DNA of 64,000 nucleotides from Onchocerca volvulus (taxonomy: Eukaryota; Nematoda; Chromadorea; Rhabditida; Onchocercidae). This document shows positions 36,435 through 48,884 of the stretch, piece after piece. Where the stretch lies: assembly GCA_000499405.2 (NCBI GenBank), contig HG738139.1, positions 5,418,616 through 5,482,615 on the forward strand, written 5' to 3'. The stretch's first letter is position 1; the number at the start of each line of letters is the position of its first letter. The position numbers and the translations under genes are program-made. Under the pieces are notes generated by a model. The model was given only the letters and a program-made list of their open reading frames with translations, searched no databases and was not told the origin of the DNA.

Positions 36435-39400
36435 TTTATAAAATTGATGGTTGTTGAATCTCATTAGTTTTAAGGGTTAAATATTACGATAATATTGTTT
36501 TTCACTTATAGATCACTAAGGCTTTATCCCTTATTTTTTGATGATTTTGATAAAATTAGATCATTTCTGAATTATCTCTTGATTGTGATTGCATTTCTTC
36601 CTCATTTTATTTTTTAGAAGCATGAAGTTTTTCTACTTATATTTTGTATAATTATAAGTGGAATGATTAAATTTGTTCATAATCAAATTCCTAGTTTTGG
36701 AATATAATTTATATTAACGAAGTTGTTTTCCAGTTATTAGATTTAAGTGATCAGATGGTTCGACTCAGGTTATATGGTCCTAAATCATTTGAAATATTAC
36801 GTGAGGTTCTTGCTGTTGTCGAAGAAAATGAGATTATGGATTCAGGGATGAAAGAATTCGTGTTAGTTTTTACCGTTCATATTATGTAATGAAAATGGAA
36901 AGTAAATGATAAGTACATAAGGGAAAGTTCATCTAATAATGCTATATAAAATCTTATCCGATGTAGCGTTTTTAAACAAAACTGAATGCAACATCTTCAA
37001 CATTTAACCTGCATAATTTTTGAAAAGTGGTGAAGAAGTTCTAAATTGACGGGATGCCGCAGAATTATTCGCATATTTGATGCTCAAAACATATAAAAAC
37101 ACATAAGTAAATATAGATTGATGTTACAGGTCAAATAATCAGTGCTGGAGAAATGAATGCAGCAAGCTTAGTCCCGGTGAATTTCCTGATGGTACTGTTT
37201 TCAGTTTGCTTGTGGAAGATCCTAGATTAAGTCGACCGCTGAAGAAAGTTAAGCTAGCTGAAACTAATAGAAGATGTTCAAGAAAATCGCTAAATGTGGC
37301 CGATTTGCCACTTCCACTGGACGATTTTTGGAATTTTGAAATTCGAAGAAAGGTTTGAGTTTGGAATTAACTTTCTTTTAATTTCTATTGATAAATGAAA
37401 GTAGGAGATTACAACAGGATTAAAATGATTTTATTCTTACAAAAATCTGAGCGATTATGGATTAAATAAGAATTGCTTTAAAACTGTCTCTTTTGTATAA
37501 GAATCTATGTTCAGACGTGAATCGATATGCAGATACATTATTTTTTGTTGCAAACATTAAAGATAAGTATTGCGTAATCGGAATTACCGCATTAGTTTTA
37601 TTTCAGGCTCTTGAGAAGAAACTGATTGAAACGGATTTGCAGAAAAAACGAAGTATGCAGCTGCAACCAGTGAAAGTCTCTGAAGCCAAGGTTTTTGTGC
37701 AACTTTTTGTACACAAATAATCTTTTATTCAACATTCTTGCTATTTTGTTATGCTCGCTGTACAACTAACATCTTTTAGATTCTATGGATTATATGAGTC
37801 AAACGTAATTAGTAATGTCACATTCCATTCTTTAGCTATCACTCTCCAATTACTACAGTTATTCAAAAATGAAAATCACAGCATTTAAAAAACAGGAATT
37901 TTTTATATTCCTTTGAATAGATTTTTATATTTTGTTCTTATTTCTATTGTAGATACCAATACTCTTAATAGTTCGAAATACGGGTACAGGAACAACAAAT
38001 CCATTCATTGGTTTGGATCTCATCACACCATCTGGATTTGGTAAATTAAGTTCTTGTTTTCATGAATTTTTCTTGTCTTCAATTTATTGCAATTTTTGAT
38101 TTGCATTCAAATAACTTTTTATTTCTTGAAAGGCTTGGAATTTTGGCTTGCTCTGCAGTATGGTACTGCGAGGAGTATCGGATTGAAGGATCAGAAATTC
38201 TTAGAACTGGAATCAAGCCATTTCAATTTTCCGGCTGATGTACCAGATTGTGATGCTGGTTTAAATGAATTCAAAGAAGAGTACATTAATTTGCAGGTTA
38301 CTTCTATGAAATATTTAAATGGTAATTATTCGCTGTCAGAAAAATTTGTTGCATAGGCATTTATATCGTTGCTTAAATAATACTTCCTTATTCCACAAAT
38401 AAAACAATTTGAATACATAGAAAAACTTGTTTCTGCTTTGTTTTTTTAGCAATTTTTAGTCTCTTTTATATGTCCTTTTCATAATTTTTTCTGGTATTGC
38501 CGTTGTATGATATCGGGAAAACAATCGATTTATAAAACTATCATCTATATTTGCCAAGTATTTTATTTGCAGGAAAAGTATATACGACGGCCTCATAATC
38601 GCAGAGTGAAGTATTGGAGCAGCTTATCAATCAAATATCCTTTTACGTTTCAGTTCTCTGAGCTATCTCATGACTGGTTCGAAAATTCAGGCTTTGAAGG
38701 TACTTCATATGTTATACGTAACCGTCGAACATTGTTGGCTATTGAGAAATGGTTGATCGGAAGAGGACCAATACCGAAAGGTTATTTTTTAATGAATTTT
38801 TTACATTAGCAATGCCAATGGTTTTGAAATTAATTCGTTATTAGCAGATATTTTGGAAATTAATTTTGAAAACATTGGAAAAATTAATTCGAGAAGAAAA
38901 TTTTGAATAACTTGTCTAAATTTAAATTGATTATTCTTAGATAATTTCTACAGTTTCAGAATCTATTATGAATTCTGCAGCATTAGTACCCGTATCACTT
39001 GTTTCAATAACAGTAGGTCGTCCACAACGATTTGCATTAATATGTGCGCCAATCGATGAAGATTTTACGACTATAGCAAAATTGTCGAAAGGCGAAAATG
39101 CTATGCAAATTGTTGAACAATCACGAACAAATACATTAGAATCAGCATTCAATAACCAGAAAAATGAAGAAAACCAAGAGAATGAGGTAATTTAATTTTG
39201 TCTTTAAAGGAGAAATTTCTGAATGATATAAATTTCAAAATTTTATAAAATTATTATATGTTTTTCACTGAAGTAGTCTACATTAAATATGTTGTAGATA
39301 TGCAATTATATTTACTTATTTCAGATCGGATTAGAGGATTTTATTTCGTTAGATGTTACTGCAAATGAAAAGCACATACCGTTGAACTCACTTTTTCCTG

Positions 39401-40387
39401 ACAAAGAAATGCTATGGTAAGCCTTTAAAAAAAAGAAATCAAATGTTAAATATTAAATTTCTAATCTTTTCATCTTTTCATCTGTTATTTGTGGACTGCT
39501 CGTTTCCTGTAGCCGTCTTCTATGTATTTGTGACCTACTTCTTATTAGACAACAATTTTTTCACAAGTTTCATTTCAATTTTTGGCTTAAATTTTACTCT
39601 GAAGGAAATGATATATAGAAAGTTATGAATTCTTGGTACTTACTCTTGTCGTAAATCATCGCTTAAAATTGAGATTAGGAGATGAAAAACAAATCATCTA
39701 AAACTAAATACAAATTATATATATAGGAAACGAAAACTGAAGAAGAAAAAGAAAAAGAAAAGAGAAAAAGCAAAAACAGCTAAACGATTGAAAAGGAATG
39801 TGGAAAGTAATCCGCAAACTTCCATTTCTGAAGAGCTAACAAATGGCAGAGAAGAATTAGAAGAAAAAGCAGTAGAACTCATAAAATATAATAGCAGCTG
39901 CTCGAGGTGAGCAATTAGAGAAATATTAGAATTCAAATTAAATATATTTTGGTACTATTACTTAACCCGAGTAATTTTATATTTCAGATTCTCATTCTCA
40001 GTGACATTTTGTAATTTTAAAGTTATCTTTTATTCTGTTTTTGGAGCAACATTATCTGCCAGTATATTTTATTGTTTAGTATATTTTTTTATATTTTTAT
40101 ATTGAAAAAAATTTTTTTTTATATGTTATCATTAAAAAAGGTATATGTGACGAAATTGACAATTAAGTGAAAAAGTAAGAAATGAATGCTCAATTTATAG
40201 GCCTATCATTGGCAGGATTGTACGCGGTGACTATTCCTTCGTACATGGGAAAGGCTTTGCTCTTGGTTATTGTTGTTTGCCGGCTTTGAAACAACTTTAT
40301 CATGGTGTTGTATTATTCCGGAATGTGACATCCAGATACTATCATCCAGCTCGAATTACCCTTCTTAAAAACCAGCTCGATTTATAA
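33697..40387 (+). CDS. popl-1: POP1, RNase P / RNase MRP protein subunit
   Basis: Fifteen exons: 33697-33798, 33944-34165, 34736-34927, 35522-35709, 36128-36338, 36734-36861, 37130-37352, 37607-37690, 37953-38040, 38133-38296, 38573-38780, 38954-39186, 39325-39416, 39727-39906 and 40201-40387 (TAA). All phases match, giving 833 aa; human POP1 is 1024. POP1 is the largest scaffold protein of RNase P and MRP, which process tRNA and rRNA precursors. The N-terminal POP1 signature is RLPRHMRRRAMSYNIKRFPR (about 56-75), then RKHVWLETHIWHAKRF. The POPLD domain spans about 480-600: GLEFWLALQYGTARSIGLK, FPADVPDCDAG, EKYIRRPHNRRVKYW. The C-terminus has IIGRIVRGDYSFVHGKGFALGY, as expected. Exon 14 adds a Lys/Arg-rich run like a nuclear signal. 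ATG 33682 is an in-frame alternative start, but TTTTCAG at 33688-33694 suggests trans-splicing and use of 33697. Confidence 0.95.
34603..34633. repeat. 14-bp perfect hairpin in POP1 intron 2
   Basis: AAAACAGTATTTCC at 34603-34616 is the exact reverse complement of 34620-34633, with a 3-nt loop GAA. Confidence 0.85.
34980..35003 (+). repeat. T24 homopolymer in POP1 intron 3
   Basis: A run of 24 T starts 53 bases after the exon 3 donor. Confidence 0.9.
36391..36434 (+). repeat. Compound microsatellite (TC)13(AT)9 in POP1 intron 5
   Basis: TC dinucleotides at 36391-36416 pass directly into AT dinucleotides at 36417-36434, about 50 bases after the exon 5 donor. Likely polymorphic in length. Confidence 0.95.
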
Positions 40388-41442
40388 ATTACAGATTAAA
40401 AAATTTGATTTGCATAAATTTCATGATCATTTTTGAATAGAATTTTAAACAGTATATTTGATTCTTATAAAAGGAAAGTGAATTAGTGAGCCTTCACGGG
40501 GAGAAAAAATTTGGGTAACTTCTAAACTAATTTCTTTAAGTTCCAATTTTTGAAAATTGTTGTTTCGCATTGGTTTCTCTTTCCTTTCTTTTTTGTTATC
40601 ATGATTGCTAAAGTGAGGAGAAATAAAGAAACATACATTAACAACCATATCAATCAATTATTTAAATAGAAGTGTATAATATGTACATATAGATATGCGA
40701 GCATGAATATTAGAAAGTGAGAGACAATGCAACAAAACAACACAAAGCAGGCAAACAGTGAATTTGTATGTAGTTGGGGGAGCAAATTATAGACTGGATG
40801 CGGGAATATAAGGAATTCATTTATTTTCTATTGTCCTATAATTAATACATTATCTCTCAGGACAAGGGAAGAAACTCTGCCTTGATTATAGACAATTGTT
40901 CGACAGTAGTCAAATTGTTTCTTCATCCGTTCAGTGAAACAGCTTCGTTATCATTGTCCTATCCAGAAAATTGCAGAGAATTATGTCAGTCTAATGAATC
41001 TTACCAGTCTATCCGCATGTATCATTGTTGGATTGTTTGCAATGAAATTCTAAGCTGATTAATGATCGGTATATTTCAGAACTGGATAAGATTCTTTGTC
41101 AGCAGACTCAGAAGTGTTGCTATTTGACATCAGTTTGCAAAAAAAGGGAAAATTCAAATGATCGATTTCATATAATACCACCTTCTAGCTCATTTCAGCT
41201 CAACTTAACCTACCCAATGATCATAATCCTACTTATGTTAACCAAAACCCATCCGCCGACAAAGTCTTCAGAATTAAATTCTTGAGAGGACGCTTGTTGC
41301 ACACCGGGCAATTCACGGTTCGGTCCCCACGACTGTTAATCATAAGCAACGGCAGTTTTGTGGTGAAATTGAAGTTTTTTGTGACGTTTGTGGGTGAAAA
41401 ATTGGAATTCATGTCAAAGCTCATGTGATTGTATTTTAAGAA
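40388..41442. other. Spacer between POP1 and LINKIN genes
   Basis: No gene supported. The last 200 bases (about 41230-41440) are clearly less AT-rich and probably hold the LINKIN promoter and 5' leader. TATTTTAAG just before the ATG could be a trans-splice acceptor. Confidence 0.4.
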
Positions 41443-44400
41443 ATGCGGTGGTTATCAGTGAAATATCCGTGGAGAATGCCACTAATTGTTCTCTGTGTGA
41501 TTACGCATGCCATATATGTTAATGGAAAATTAAAAGGTCGGATTTGTGCTTATGGTGATATGGATCGCGACCTATATACTGATATCATTGTTCAAGATTA
41601 TGATCGATTAAAAACTTACTTTCAGGTCTAGTTCATTTTCCCCTTCTAGTCTCGAGTTTTGAATTTATTCTTATTAACCTGATATATTTTAACTTCATTC
41701 TGTTTTATTTTTTCCTCTTTCTTTCATTCATTTTACTCCATCTGATCTGATTTTACTTTATACTATCCTATTGCGCTACACTTTGCTATGTTTCATTTTA
41801 CCTCATTTTATCTTTTTTCAGTTCAATCTAACTTTATTTCTTTTTACTGTCAGTCACTTTGTTAGTCGTACTCTATTTACCAATGTTATGAAATCAACGA
41901 AAGCAAATGTCTTTTAATGGAGAATCATTTCTGAAATACTAGGCTTTTTTTGACTTGTCAGTGATGGGTTGGAAGTGCTAGCGCCAGAGAAGACTCGCCT
42001 TTTTAACTTTAATTGGCGCTTTTCACATCTGATCTTTCGCTTATTTTTTATAATAGCTTTTTCTTTTTCTCTATATTGTTGTGATACTTATAAATTCTAG
42101 TTGTTGTGATACTTATAAATTCTAGCTGTTGTAGAGTGAAAATGGCGAGTTTTCCGAAGCAGGACAAGATATTAGCCTTGGCTCATCACAGGCTGTTTCA
42201 TGTGCAGTTGGGGATTTCAATGGTGATTCAGTGCCTGATATATTGGTTTCGCGAAAAAGTGTTCGTTATCGATGTGAAATAAAATTTAGGATAGATACAA
42301 TAAATCATGAAATGCATTTTCTGTGAACTTGATTCATTTATTTCTTTCCCATCATTTTTCCAACTAGCAGTTTTTATGATTCCGATACCACTCACTGATC
42401 TTCAAAAAACAAGAACTATCAGTATCTATAGTCCTTTATTTTAATTGAAAAAAGTAAGTAGATTGGAAATGATATCTAGTTTTTATCCGTAATTTTATAT
42501 TGGTTAGGTTTTTTTAAAAAAAAGACTTTGAAATTTTAATCATATTAAACGACTATAAATCTGTTTTTTTTTTTCAGCCTTTTGGCGGGAAAGGTTATGA
42601 ATCGACTGTGTACATATTTTCATATAATGCATACAAACCAATTCCTTTAAATGCAACGTTATTGGATGAATTAGCTGTAATGGATATTAACGGTGATGGT
42701 ATCAGTGATGTTGTGGGATTTCTCAACAACACTTCCTTATTTTGTCGGTTAGGCTCAGCAACAGGAAAGTTTTCATCCTGTGAACATTTTTTCAAGTAAG
42801 TCATTTAACTAAGTGACAACAAGTAATTTTCTGCAAAGATTTTGTTTTTCTTTTCTGTGACGTCGAGAACTTTCATATCTAGTTTATCAGAAACATTGAG
42901 TAATGACTCTTGATTTATCTGTGCTTCTAAGAGAAGTACGGGAGAAGTTCGTTTCAGTACTTTTTTCGCATCTTTTTTGAATTAAGATTTATTACAGTGC
43001 ATCTGGTAACATATCTTATATTGTTCCATATGAACGTTTTTTGCATTCCTTCGTGGATATAAATGGTGATTTAAGTGCTGAAATAATATTTGGTACCAAA
43101 GTTGACAATCGTTTAAAGATGCAAGCATGGAGAAGAATATCAAAGTATCAATTCAAATTTAAAATATCAATTTTATTTAATTTCATTAAAATTCTGCGAA
43201 GGGCAGCGCTGCTTAATTTACTTAATACTACTTAATTTATTTAGCAGATAAGCTTCATTCACTTGGTAAAAATGCGGTTTTGGTTTTAATTGCAATAATT
43301 ATCTCGTCTGATTTTTTTTAATTCGAGGAAGATTGGAGTTCTATTTTTTTTTTCCTGCTTTAGATTTATTAACTCTTAATTATATGTTATGATAAGGAAA
43401 TACTAATTTCTCGTCGCAAAATTCATTCAACAAAAATTAATATCTATGTGATATTAATATTATATAATAGCATATGTTTGATAGAAGTAATGTAGACTTA
43501 TTACTATATCTTTATGCATCGCATTTTTGCTGAGTTTCAGATTATTCATATAATTCCAATTTTTTCGAAGTATTCTTTGTTTGTGACTGGAGAACTTTAT
43601 AGTGGATAATTAGAGGGATATTTAACATACCTAATCTATTTCTTTTTTTATGATTTGTATTTCACTTCTCTTCTAACAGTTTATTGAAATTTTCAGTGAA
43701 TTATGGGAATTAGACCATGCGCTTATTGCTGATTTATCAGCCGAATCATGTCCTACCAATTACTTTGGTGCTGTATTGTTTGCCGATTTTGATGCCGATG
43801 GAGTTGTGGATATCGGTTTGCCATGTTGTGCTGATTCAACGTGTAGAAAAGTATCAGTAATCAATATGTGGAACCATAATATTGGAGCATGGCAAGATTT
43901 CCATATTACTGGTCTTGAGGTAAATGGAACGTTCCCTTCTCATTTTATTCTACATTTTTTTCTATGAACATACTGGAAAAATTTTTTTTTTGTATATTTT
44001 AGGATCTTATCCGAAAATGTCTCTTTTCTATTCTTATTGAAATGTTTCCAAAAAAAAAAAAAAGAGTTGGACAGAGATTAAAGCTGCTGTTATTTGCAGA
44101 ATAATATAGTTTCGATGTTTCAGTTCTTAGATTTCTGATTTCTTGTATGTACCAAAAGCATTTCGTAGAAGTCATTTATTACTTAAAAAATGAAGAGCGT
44201 ATGTTTCCAGGGTTCCGATTTAGTGTCCAAAAAAGATGAAGGGAATGTTGTTTTTCGTGTTGGAGATTTTTCACTGGATGGATATCCTGATTTAATAGCT
44301 CTTGTCCGGGAAAAAACACAAAATCCAATGATTCTGGAAAATGTGCCATGCACTGATTGTATTTCTAATGCTTCTAGGTACATTTCGCGAAATTTATTAT

Positions 44401-47009
44401 TTTGTGCAGTTTTATAAAATTTTGATTATATATTTAAATCCATCGTCAAAAATACGCATTTTCTATAAAAGCACTGAAAATACATGGATGATAAGAGAAG
44501 TTTCCTATACCAACAAGTGTCTTGTATTTTAATACGTATTTCATTTACTTCAGAAGATTTGAGTTACGAACAAGTCCCAGGCTTATTCAACCTGCTGATG
44601 TTTCCTTGGGTCAGATTCAGCTGGCGTCGTTTTTTGATTTGAAAGAAGATGGAACTCTTGATGTATTACTTGAATATAAAGATGCCGACCAGAGTATGGC
44701 TGTTGATTTCATTAAATGTGAAGACAAGGGTGATACAACATTCCTGAAAGTACAAGTATTTTCAAGTTCATGTGATCAGTTCTGTGGTTCTACAAAGACA
44801 AAAATTGGTATTTTTGCTTTTTCAATATTTACTTTTTTATTCATTCACATTTAATTCTGATCCAAAATATCGCAAGTAGCAAATGATGAACCATTTTTTT
44901 TTTCGAAGAACTTTTTTTCTGAAATTGTAACCTCGTTGAATTCCAAATAAAATATACGAATATATGATTCATTTTTTTCTGGAACTGGAATTGCTTGGCA
45001 TGGTGCTTGTGTAATGTTCAGTATGTCCGACTCATGGGGTCACGATCAAGTCGGTTCGCAATGTCAGATGCCTCAAACAACACATCGAGCACTTCATACA
45101 CCGTTTGCTTTATTTGGTTTAGGAAGATCACCAAATTTCGTTGATTACGGTAAATTTATTTCATTTAAAATATTTATAGAACTTACTTTACCAAAGATTG
45201 ATTACAAATGCTATATTTGTGCTATAAGCCAATATATTAAAAGATAAACTAGCATATTAAATCATATTTATTGTTATAAACGAAATTCCATCTATTGTTA
45301 GGAATTTTACAGACAGGAAAAATAGTATTAATCCCGTTGGTCTCATAGAATTTAGACTTTGGAGGTGCATTTCTTGTAATTAGTTTTTTTGCACGGTTAA
45401 ACGATAATTGATATTACTATCGGAAAAATCCGAGAGATATTAAAGACCAAACAGCGCCATGACAATTATTGTAAATAGAGAGTGTTATGACGCGACATAG
45501 TTTTAAAGCGACCAACAAGCCGATAAACATGTTTACCGCCAAAATGCTCCGATTCAAATGTTATTGACCAGTCATGAGGCGATACGTTAGAGATCAGGTA
45601 AGGGGAAGAGCCTCGAAAGAATTTAAGAGGTCCGGATTTTGGAGCTGAAGGTAGTTCGAATTCAAGTTTTTACACCGACATATAGTAACAACAATGGATA
45701 ATTCAGTTGAGCAGTATTCTTCTCTACGAGCGACCAAGAAAAGACTACCCAGTGAAAGAATGTCCGATTTGCTTGAATATTCTATAGTAATTGCTTAGGA
45801 CATAAATGAAAAATCGTCAATCCGCCAATCATTAAAACTTCTCAACAGAATTCGTCTCTTTCATAACAGTTACTTTTAGTACTAAATATTAATAGTATTA
45901 TTACTTCTTTTGTCTCAAACTAATAAGTACTTTCATCTTTTTAATGTTACTTCAAACTTATGGATTTCATCTCTTTATTTTGTAATTTGCATTTAAAAAA
46001 AGTACGAAATTAATGCCACATTTTGTAGTGCATATTGGTTCTCCACGTGTACCATTGGCGGGTAGTTTATATTATGGAAATCAACATTATTACTTAAAGC
46101 AAATTGTGCCGAATTCAAGGCTAATTGTTGTTCCGCCAAAAGGTGATGGGATTCACTGGCAGAGTAGACTTTATCTTACTCCTAGTCAGGTTTGTCTTTT
46201 AAGGAAAATTTCAATATTTTAGCAGTCCGGTAATGTATAATTACAGGAAAGTTTTTAATATGGAACAAATTTGACTGTAGAAAAGTTTGATGCTAGTTTC
46301 TTGACCGAACAACTTTTTTTTGTTCTGTTTTTTTAGGAAAAAAATTAAACAAACAGCATCATTCGAAAAAAAAAATTGAAATCAATTTTTCAATTCATAT
46401 ACTTTGAAAGGAATTCATTCAAGCGGTACTTAGGAAACTAATCAGAAGGAAATCATTAGTCGTAGCATATTAGGCGCATTAGTCATTTTCTCAGATAATA
46501 AAATTCACCATCATCTTTTCTCTAGTTAGATTTGTGAAATTTAAGCATTCATATTTGTGATAAAAGGACATTTTTTTTTTTTTTTGACAGAGAGGAAAAA
46601 ATCTTAAAACAGATTTTATTAGAAAACTGACTGTTTTTTTGATTGAAATTTTTTTTCTTTTTTTGCTTTCTAGCATATCTCTACCATCCTAATGAATTTT
46701 AAATTGATAAGGTTAAATAACAAAAATATGCATTTATCATATTACACTGATTTTAAATGAGTGTCATTTATCAGATGCTGTTCTTTCCTCTTTTCATTCT
46801 CTACCGTTTGTCTATTTTAGTAAAAATAGAAGATCACAGAAGTTGAATAATTTTTGTTCTTTCAGCTGATAAAACAGTCGCTAATGGTATTAATATCAGT
46901 CTGTATCATACTTTTATTGGTGGTAGTATTTCTGCATTATCGTGAAAGGCGTGCTGATAAGCACGAACGACAGGCACAGTCACATCGATTTCATTTCGAT
47001 GCTATGTAG
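41443..47009 (+). CDS. lnkn-1: LINKIN / ITFG1 (TIP) adhesion membrane protein
   Basis: Ten exons: 41443-41625, 42135-42260, 42578-42795, 42998-43144, 43697-43919, 44211-44377, 44554-44807, 44982-45149, 46029-46189 and 46866-47009 (TAG), 596 aa; human ITFG1 is 612. LINKIN is a type I membrane protein maintaining tissue adhesion, with an extracellular beta-propeller-like region of FG-GAP/calcium-loop motifs. Visible loops are DFNGDSVPD (88-96), DINGDGISD (139-147) and DFDADGVVD (255-263). Further landmarks are LENVPCTDC, FGLGRSPNFVDY, IVPNSRLIVVPP and WQSRLYLTP. A signal peptide lies in about the first 28 residues (PLIVLCVITHAIYVNG), a single transmembrane helix is at about 554-572, and the short cytoplasmic tail ends in the hallmark HRFHFDAM. 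The exon 8 acceptor appears to be TG instead of AG. Exon 2 is preceded by duplicated acceptors. Confidence 0.95.
42076..42125 (+). repeat. Perfect 25-bp tandem duplication at LINKIN exon 2 acceptor
   Basis: TTGTTGTGATACTTATAAAT(TCTAG) occurs at 42076-42100 and 42101-42125. Each copy ends in a TCTAG acceptor-like site. The site fitting the frame is GTTGTAG at 42128-42134. Confidence 0.92.
45483..45798 (+). mobile_element. Possible LTR-retroelement remnant in LINKIN intron 8
   Basis: Inside an 879-nt intron, 45440-45800 is much less AT-rich than its flanks. It begins near TGTTATGACGCG at 45483, a start style seen in Bel/Pao-like LTRs. It contains a leader with TTTGGAGCTGAAGGTAG near 45637 and then a 34-codon ORF at 45694-45798 (MDNSVEQYSSLRATKKRLPS) that could be the start of a gag. 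No terminal repeat pair or polymerase is present. The identification is inferred from composition and layout only. Confidence 0.25.
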
Positions 47010-48884
47010 TTTCAATATAACATAAACTGTGGGAAAATTTTTATTGGGTATTTTTTATTAATCAATTTGTTGTCTTAAAATATAGAGAAAATTTCCGGCA
47101 AAACATGACTGAATCTTCCATGATAATTAGAGAATGTAGTAGCTGCATAGCAACAGATCTTGAACAAAACATTCTCGATAGCTTTAACAGTCTTTGGACT
47201 TATTGTCATATGTGAGTGTATAAACCATATATTTCAAGTATTAAACACCGGTGATTTGAAGAAAAGATTAATAAGTGGTTTCATCTGTAATTTTTCGCTT
47301 TCTTGGGTGTGTTCAGATCCATTGTATATACCTTCTTATCATTATTTTGTTACGAGTGATGATGTAATCCCTCCAAATTGAAAATAGTCAACTTGCTTAA
47401 CGCTTGTGATCAAAGCCATGATGTTTGAAATCCAATTTATCGAAGCAACCATAATTTTTAATTATATCTACAAGCTGCAAATCGTTAAAAATTTGCTTAT
47501 CTGGCCAGTAAAAGTTTTGCTATTTACAATTTCGAATAATTTTTGAAGTTGTATTTTGGATGATGATATGTTGCATTATTTGATTTTGTGTCATTAACTT
47601 AAATACTCGTGTTTTTCAATTGTTTTTTGTCTTTCTTATGCTGGCAAAGAAAAAATTTCAATAATTTCTGGTCTTTTGTTTTTCTGTTGCTTATTGGTGA
47701 GGAGAAGCAATCGTTATCGGAAGGGAAAAAATTTTCATATGTCATTTTGTAACTTAGCTATTGCCCTAACTGATTGGTAATGCTAATAGCATCGTACCTG
47801 ATCGTTGAGCGTCTTTCAAATAACATATAAATGATTAATGCTATCATTTTTTCGATTGTCATACTTAATATGTAATTGTGATTTTATCTTCTCTACTAGC
47901 CTTTGATTTGATATCTGATATGAGATCTGATTTTCTGATGAAAATATCATTGGAATAAATTCGATATGCAAGACAGGAAGCAAAACGAATAAAACAACGC
48001 TTGTTCAGTGATGTAGTGTATTATTTGAATCCAGTTATTATCTGATTGCTATAACTATTTCTAAGATAGATCATTCAATATTGTCAGGCAAATAAAGAAA
48101 AGACTTTCGATTTATCGAAGGCTGACATGACATTAGTTCGGCTTCATATTAGCGATGCGATTTCATCGATACATTCCCCTGACATTTTGCCAATACGAAT
48201 AAAATTAATCAGTGAAAATGATGATGTTATGTTGCATTAGAATTTTTGTCATTATTTGGTCAGATTTGTTAGTGCTATGCGGATAGGTAAACCACTGAAG
48301 CAATTAATGAAATAATTAGTGAAATGGTTGACGTGATGTTGTGATGTAACACACGTAAAAAACAATACTTTTTTTTTTCTTTTTTATTCTAATTTCATTG
48401 CTAATTCAAAACTTTCTACAATTTTCTACATTCATAAATGATATAGAATGGTTTTTCTTTTCTTCTCAAGTATTTGTTACTTTCCCGATTTAAAGGATCG
48501 GTTTAATTGGTGGTTTAATTGATTTTTCATTTACTGTCTATTAAATCCGGGGCGTCTTTTTAACTTTTTATAGTAACATGATTTCGTAATGTTTTCTAAT
48601 GATTTCAAGAAATGTGATTAACAAAATATTCGTTACATCGAGATAACTCAGGATTTTTTGATTGTCAGTACTTCGATGCATAGACTATTCTACATCATTT
48701 ATTCTCGAAATGAGCCCAAAAATTCATAGATGACCCTTGACAATGTATGACATCCGATGTTCTTGTGCAAGATAGCCAATTTATTTGACAGATACAATAG
48801 ATTTAATGCATTTGCGTTCGTCCTGTATCGTGTGATGTTTAGATGAAGTACTTCATCTTTTTGTAGTAAGGATATAATACAGAT
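47010..48884. other. Spacer between LINKIN and RING genes
   Basis: About 1.9 kb with no supportable gene. A hydrophobic frame at 47160-47381 has no ATG at its start and no family likeness. An 18-bp palindrome lies near the downstream end. Confidence 0.45.
48841..48858. promoter_or_regulatory. 18-bp perfect palindrome upstream of the RING gene
   Basis: AGATGAAGTACTTCATCT at 48841-48858 is identical on both strands. It ends 26 bases before the ATG at 48885, in the presumed promoter or leader. A TTTTTGTAG possible trans-splice site follows at 48858-48866. It could bind a dimeric factor or be chance. Confidence 0.45.

Noticed and set aside
39715..39936. Phe/Ser-rich minus frame
   Set aside because: It is antisense to the Lys-rich POP1 exon 14.
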